A stretch of DNA of 63,015 nucleotides from Caballeronia cordobensis (GTDB lineage: Bacteria; Pseudomonadota; Gammaproteobacteria; Burkholderiales; Burkholderiaceae): the NCBI RefSeq assembly GCF_001544575.2, contig NZ_FCNY02000030.1, positions 1 to 63,015 on the forward strand, in the 5' to 3' direction. The notes beneath the pieces were generated by a model that saw nothing but the letters and a program-made list of their open reading frames with translations, was not told the origin of the DNA and ran no database searches. The position numbers and the translations under genes were made by a program. Numbering within the stretch: position 1 is the stretch's first letter; each line of letters starts with the position of its first letter. Positions 61,301 through 63,015 of the stretch are shown one piece after another.

Positions 61301-62161
61301 TCAGGTGGTCCAGAGGCGCAGAGGCTTCGCATCGACTTGATGCACGATGGGCCTCAGATGCATCCAGCAGTCGGTGAGCGCGCGTTGCAGCGGTTCCATC
61401 GAACGGCCGATCGCACGCACGATGAGCACGCCCGGCGCAATGCACGATGCCGCCGCGCGCAGGGTGTCGTCGAACGGCAGGCGGGCCGTGAGGGTTTCGG
61501 CGAGGGCGTCGTCGCAAGCGGGGGCGATTGCCCAGAGCGTGCCGTAAGCGGGAAAGTCCGCGAGTCCTTGTGCGCCATCGCGCAGCGGATCGTTCGCGTC
61601 GAGCAGCGTGCGTTCGAACCAGAGCGTGCGGCCATCGCGATGCGCGATACGCGAGCGCGCTCTGATCTGTCCTTGCGTCCACTGTTCGCCGGCGGCGGCG
61701 CGGCCGAGCAGCATCGCATCCCAGCCGATGGCGCTCGCGTTTTCATCGAGCGTGAGATCGAATTCCAGTTCGATGTTCGACCCTTCGAACACGATGTTGT
61801 TTTGCGGAAGCCAGTCGAGCTTCGCATGCGCCGCGAGCGCGATATCGATACGTTGCGTTGCGAGCCTGCCGTTGGCCTTGTACCACTTGGTCGCGCCCGG
61901 CGTGGTAATGACGGCGTGCGTGTGCTCCTGCAGGCGAACGTCGATGGCTAGCCGGTCTCCGCCCGCGACGCCACCTGGCGGATGCACGATCACCGAGTGA
62001 CAGATATCGCCTTCCGGATAGAGCGGCCGTTGCAGCCGCAGCGGCCCTTCGTGTTTGCGATGTACGCAAACCGTGCGGCCATGCTGGCGCGCGTAGCCGA
62101 GTTCGAGCGAGCCGCGCCAGATGTTGGCATCGGCGAGCGCCGTGTGCGATTCACGATGCAT
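61301..62161 (-). CDS. ureD: Urease accessory protein UreD
   Basis: A 286-residue scaffold protein (UreD/UreH) needed for nickel insertion, binding apo-urease and UreF. Seen are SLELGYARQHGRTVCVHRKHEGPLRLQRPLYPEG (in part), HPPGGVAGGDRLAIDV, TTPGATKWYK and LGRAAAGEQWTQGQI, all highly conserved in UreD. It is the first gene of the accessory and structural operon and follows urtE by 30 bases, so urea uptake and urease are probably one transcript. Confidence 0.95.
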   Translation of the reverse strand: MHRESHTALADANIWRGSLELGYARQHGRTVCVHRKHEGPLRLQRPLYPEGDICHSVIVHPPGGVAGGDRLAIDVRLQEHTHAVITTPGATKWYKANGRLATQRIDIALAAHAKLDWLPQNNIVFEGSNIELEFDLTLDENASAIGWDAMLLGRAAAGEQWTQGQIRARSRIAHRDGRTLWFERTLLDANDPLRDGAQGLADFPAYGTLWAIAPACDDALAETLTARLPFDDTLRAAASCIAPGVLIVRAIGRSMEPLQRALTDCWMHLRPIVHQVDAKPLRLWTT

Positions 62162-62191
62162 GAATGGGCCGCGATCTATGACAAGCCGTCA

Positions 62192-62884
62192 TCATACGGC
62201 GATCAGTTCCCGCACGCCGTGCGCGCCCATGTCCGAACCGGCGCCGCCCGCGACGATCTCCCCGCGGCTCATGACCCAATAGCGGTCGGCGAGTTCGCGA
62301 GCGAAGTCGTAATACTGCTCGACGAGCAGCACGGTCATGCCCATGTCGTCGACGAGTTGCCTCAATGTCCGGCCGATATCGCGGATGATGGACGGCTGGA
62401 TGCCTTCGGTGGGTTCGTCGAGGATCAGCAAGCGGGGCTCGCTCATCAGCGCACGGCCGATGGCCAGTTGTTGTTGCTGACCGCCGGAGAGGTCGCCGCC
62501 GCGGCGGTGCTTCATGTCTTTCAGTACGGGGAAGAGCGCGTAGATGTGGTCGGGGATTTTTTTCGGTGCGGTTCGGCTTGCTGCGCCGACTAGCAGGTTC
62601 TCTTCGACCGTGAGACGAGGGAAGATGTCGCGGCCTTGTGGGACGTAGGCGAGGCCGCTCGAGACGCGAGCATGCGTGGGCAGTGTCGAGATCGTTTTTT
62701 CTCGCCAGGTGATGGTGCCGGTTTTGGTCGGCACTACGCCCATCAGGCAGCGCAGGAGCGTGGTCTTGCCTACGCCGTTGCGGCCTAGCAGGACGGTTAG
62801 CTTTCCCTCAGGGATCGTCAGTTGGACATCGCGGAGGATGTGGCTGCCGCCGTAGTATTGGTTCAGGTTTTGTATCTCTAGCAT
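62192..62884 (-). CDS. urtE: Urea ABC transporter ATP-binding protein UrtE
   Basis: A 230-residue ATPase of the branched-chain amino acid/urea transporter family. Walker A is GRNGVGKTTLLRCLMG (about 33-48), the signature LSGGQQQQLAIGRAL, and Walker B RLLILDEPTEGIQPSII. MLEIQNLNQYYGGSHILRDV and the FPVLKDMKHRRGGDLSGG stretch favour UrtE over LivF, and its place directly before ureD supports this. The rest of the urt operon (urtABCD) should lie upstream, to the right of the window. Confidence 0.93.
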   Translation of the reverse strand: MLEIQNLNQYYGGSHILRDVQLTIPEGKLTVLLGRNGVGKTTLLRCLMGVVPTKTGTITWREKTISTLPTHARVSSGLAYVPQGRDIFPRLTVEENLLVGAASRTAPKKIPDHIYALFPVLKDMKHRRGGDLSGGQQQQLAIGRALMSEPRLLILDEPTEGIQPSIIRDIGRTLRQLVDDMGMTVLLVEQYYDFARELADRYWVMSRGEIVAGGAGSDMGAHGVRELIAV

Positions 62885-62955
62885 TTGGGTTTTTGCTCGT
62901 GCTTGCTTTGGCTTTTGTGGATTGCCTGAATTCGTGTTGGTCTATTAGCACTGCC

Positions 62956-63000
62956 CCTCCCCGGGGCGGGGGTAACTTTCTTTGCTGCTGCAAAGAAAGT
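62956..63000. repeat. Pair of palindromic elements near the window end
   Basis: CCCCTCCCCGGGGCGGGG near 62955-62972 is a near-palindrome, and ACTTTCTTTGC / GCAAAGAAAGT (62975-62985 and 62990-63000) is a perfect 11-bp inverted repeat with a TGCT loop. Further CAAAGAAAG copies continue to the end of the window. This looks like an intergenic repeat of the kind scattered in Burkholderiaceae genomes. Confidence 0.6.
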
Positions 63001-63015
63001 CACCAAAGAAAGCAG

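Noticed and set aside
62956..63015. A CRISPR-like array at the window end
   Set aside because: The CAAAGAAAG copies are irregularly spaced and too short, with no spacer pattern; an intergenic palindromic repeat explains them better.

Overview
The window looks like a chromosomal segment of a Burkholderiaceae beta-proteobacterium (Burkholderia, Caballeronia or Paraburkholderia). The DNA is GC-rich, the gene order rml genes - wzm - wzt - glycosyltransferases - wbiF/G/H/I-like genes recalls Burkholderia O-antigen loci, a cepacian-type export set is present, and a Kdo hydroxylase (KdoO) sits between waaC and waaA. Almost everything from 0 to 57 kb concerns cell-surface polysaccharide; the last 6 kb is a urease operon. 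Genus and family assignments come from reading the sequence, not from database searches.

0-26.4 kb: O-antigen locus of the ABC-transporter type. It holds dTDP-L-rhamnose synthesis (rfbA partial, rfbC, rfbD), a rhamnosyltransferase-like GT2, a convergent 723-aa tandem GT2, then wzm/wzt. Next come two paralogous two-domain (GT4+GT2) glycosyltransferases around a 431-aa glycosyltransferase. A more A+T-rich accessory stretch follows (about 13-20.3 kb): a pyruvyl-transferase-like protein with a repeat-containing coiled-coil tail, a three-gene Gtr-type module (gtrB, gtrA and a GT-C membrane protein) and a DUF2142 membrane protein. The block closes with wbiF/G/H/I-like genes, which would make and transfer the first HexNAc to undecaprenyl phosphate, and a GT9-like gene.

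26.4-32 kb: a non-polysaccharide interlude with a LysR regulator, a PAP2-type phosphatase, two paralogous GlxA-type (DJ-1/PfpI + AraC) regulators, a Gmm-type Nudix hydrolase and a 1.1-kb gene-free stretch with clustered CGGATTA repeats.

32-52.5 kb: Wzx/Wzy-type exopolysaccharide genes. manC, a BceB-type initiating transferase, wza and the BY-kinase wzc run as one unit ending in a clear terminator. A Wzy-like membrane protein, an insertion-like group (two alpha/beta hydrolases and a two-gene unknown unit), a leftward operon wzx-GT2-GT4-galE-WecA-like transferase, and manB follow.

52.5-57 kb: LPS inner core (waaC, kdoO, waaA) and an FkbM methyltransferase. 57-63 kb: leftward ureD-A-B-C-E-F-G, directly downstream of urtE, the last gene of a urea ABC transporter that continues beyond the window.

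The window therefore encodes two export routes (Wzm/Wzt and Wzx/Wza/Wzc), three candidate initiating transferases and at least ten glycosyltransferases. No rRNA, tRNA, CRISPR array or insertion sequence was found. The best candidates for something undescribed are the coiled-coil glycosyltransferase set of the O-antigen locus and the cysteine-rich/membrane-anchored gene pair at 43.5-45.1 kb.
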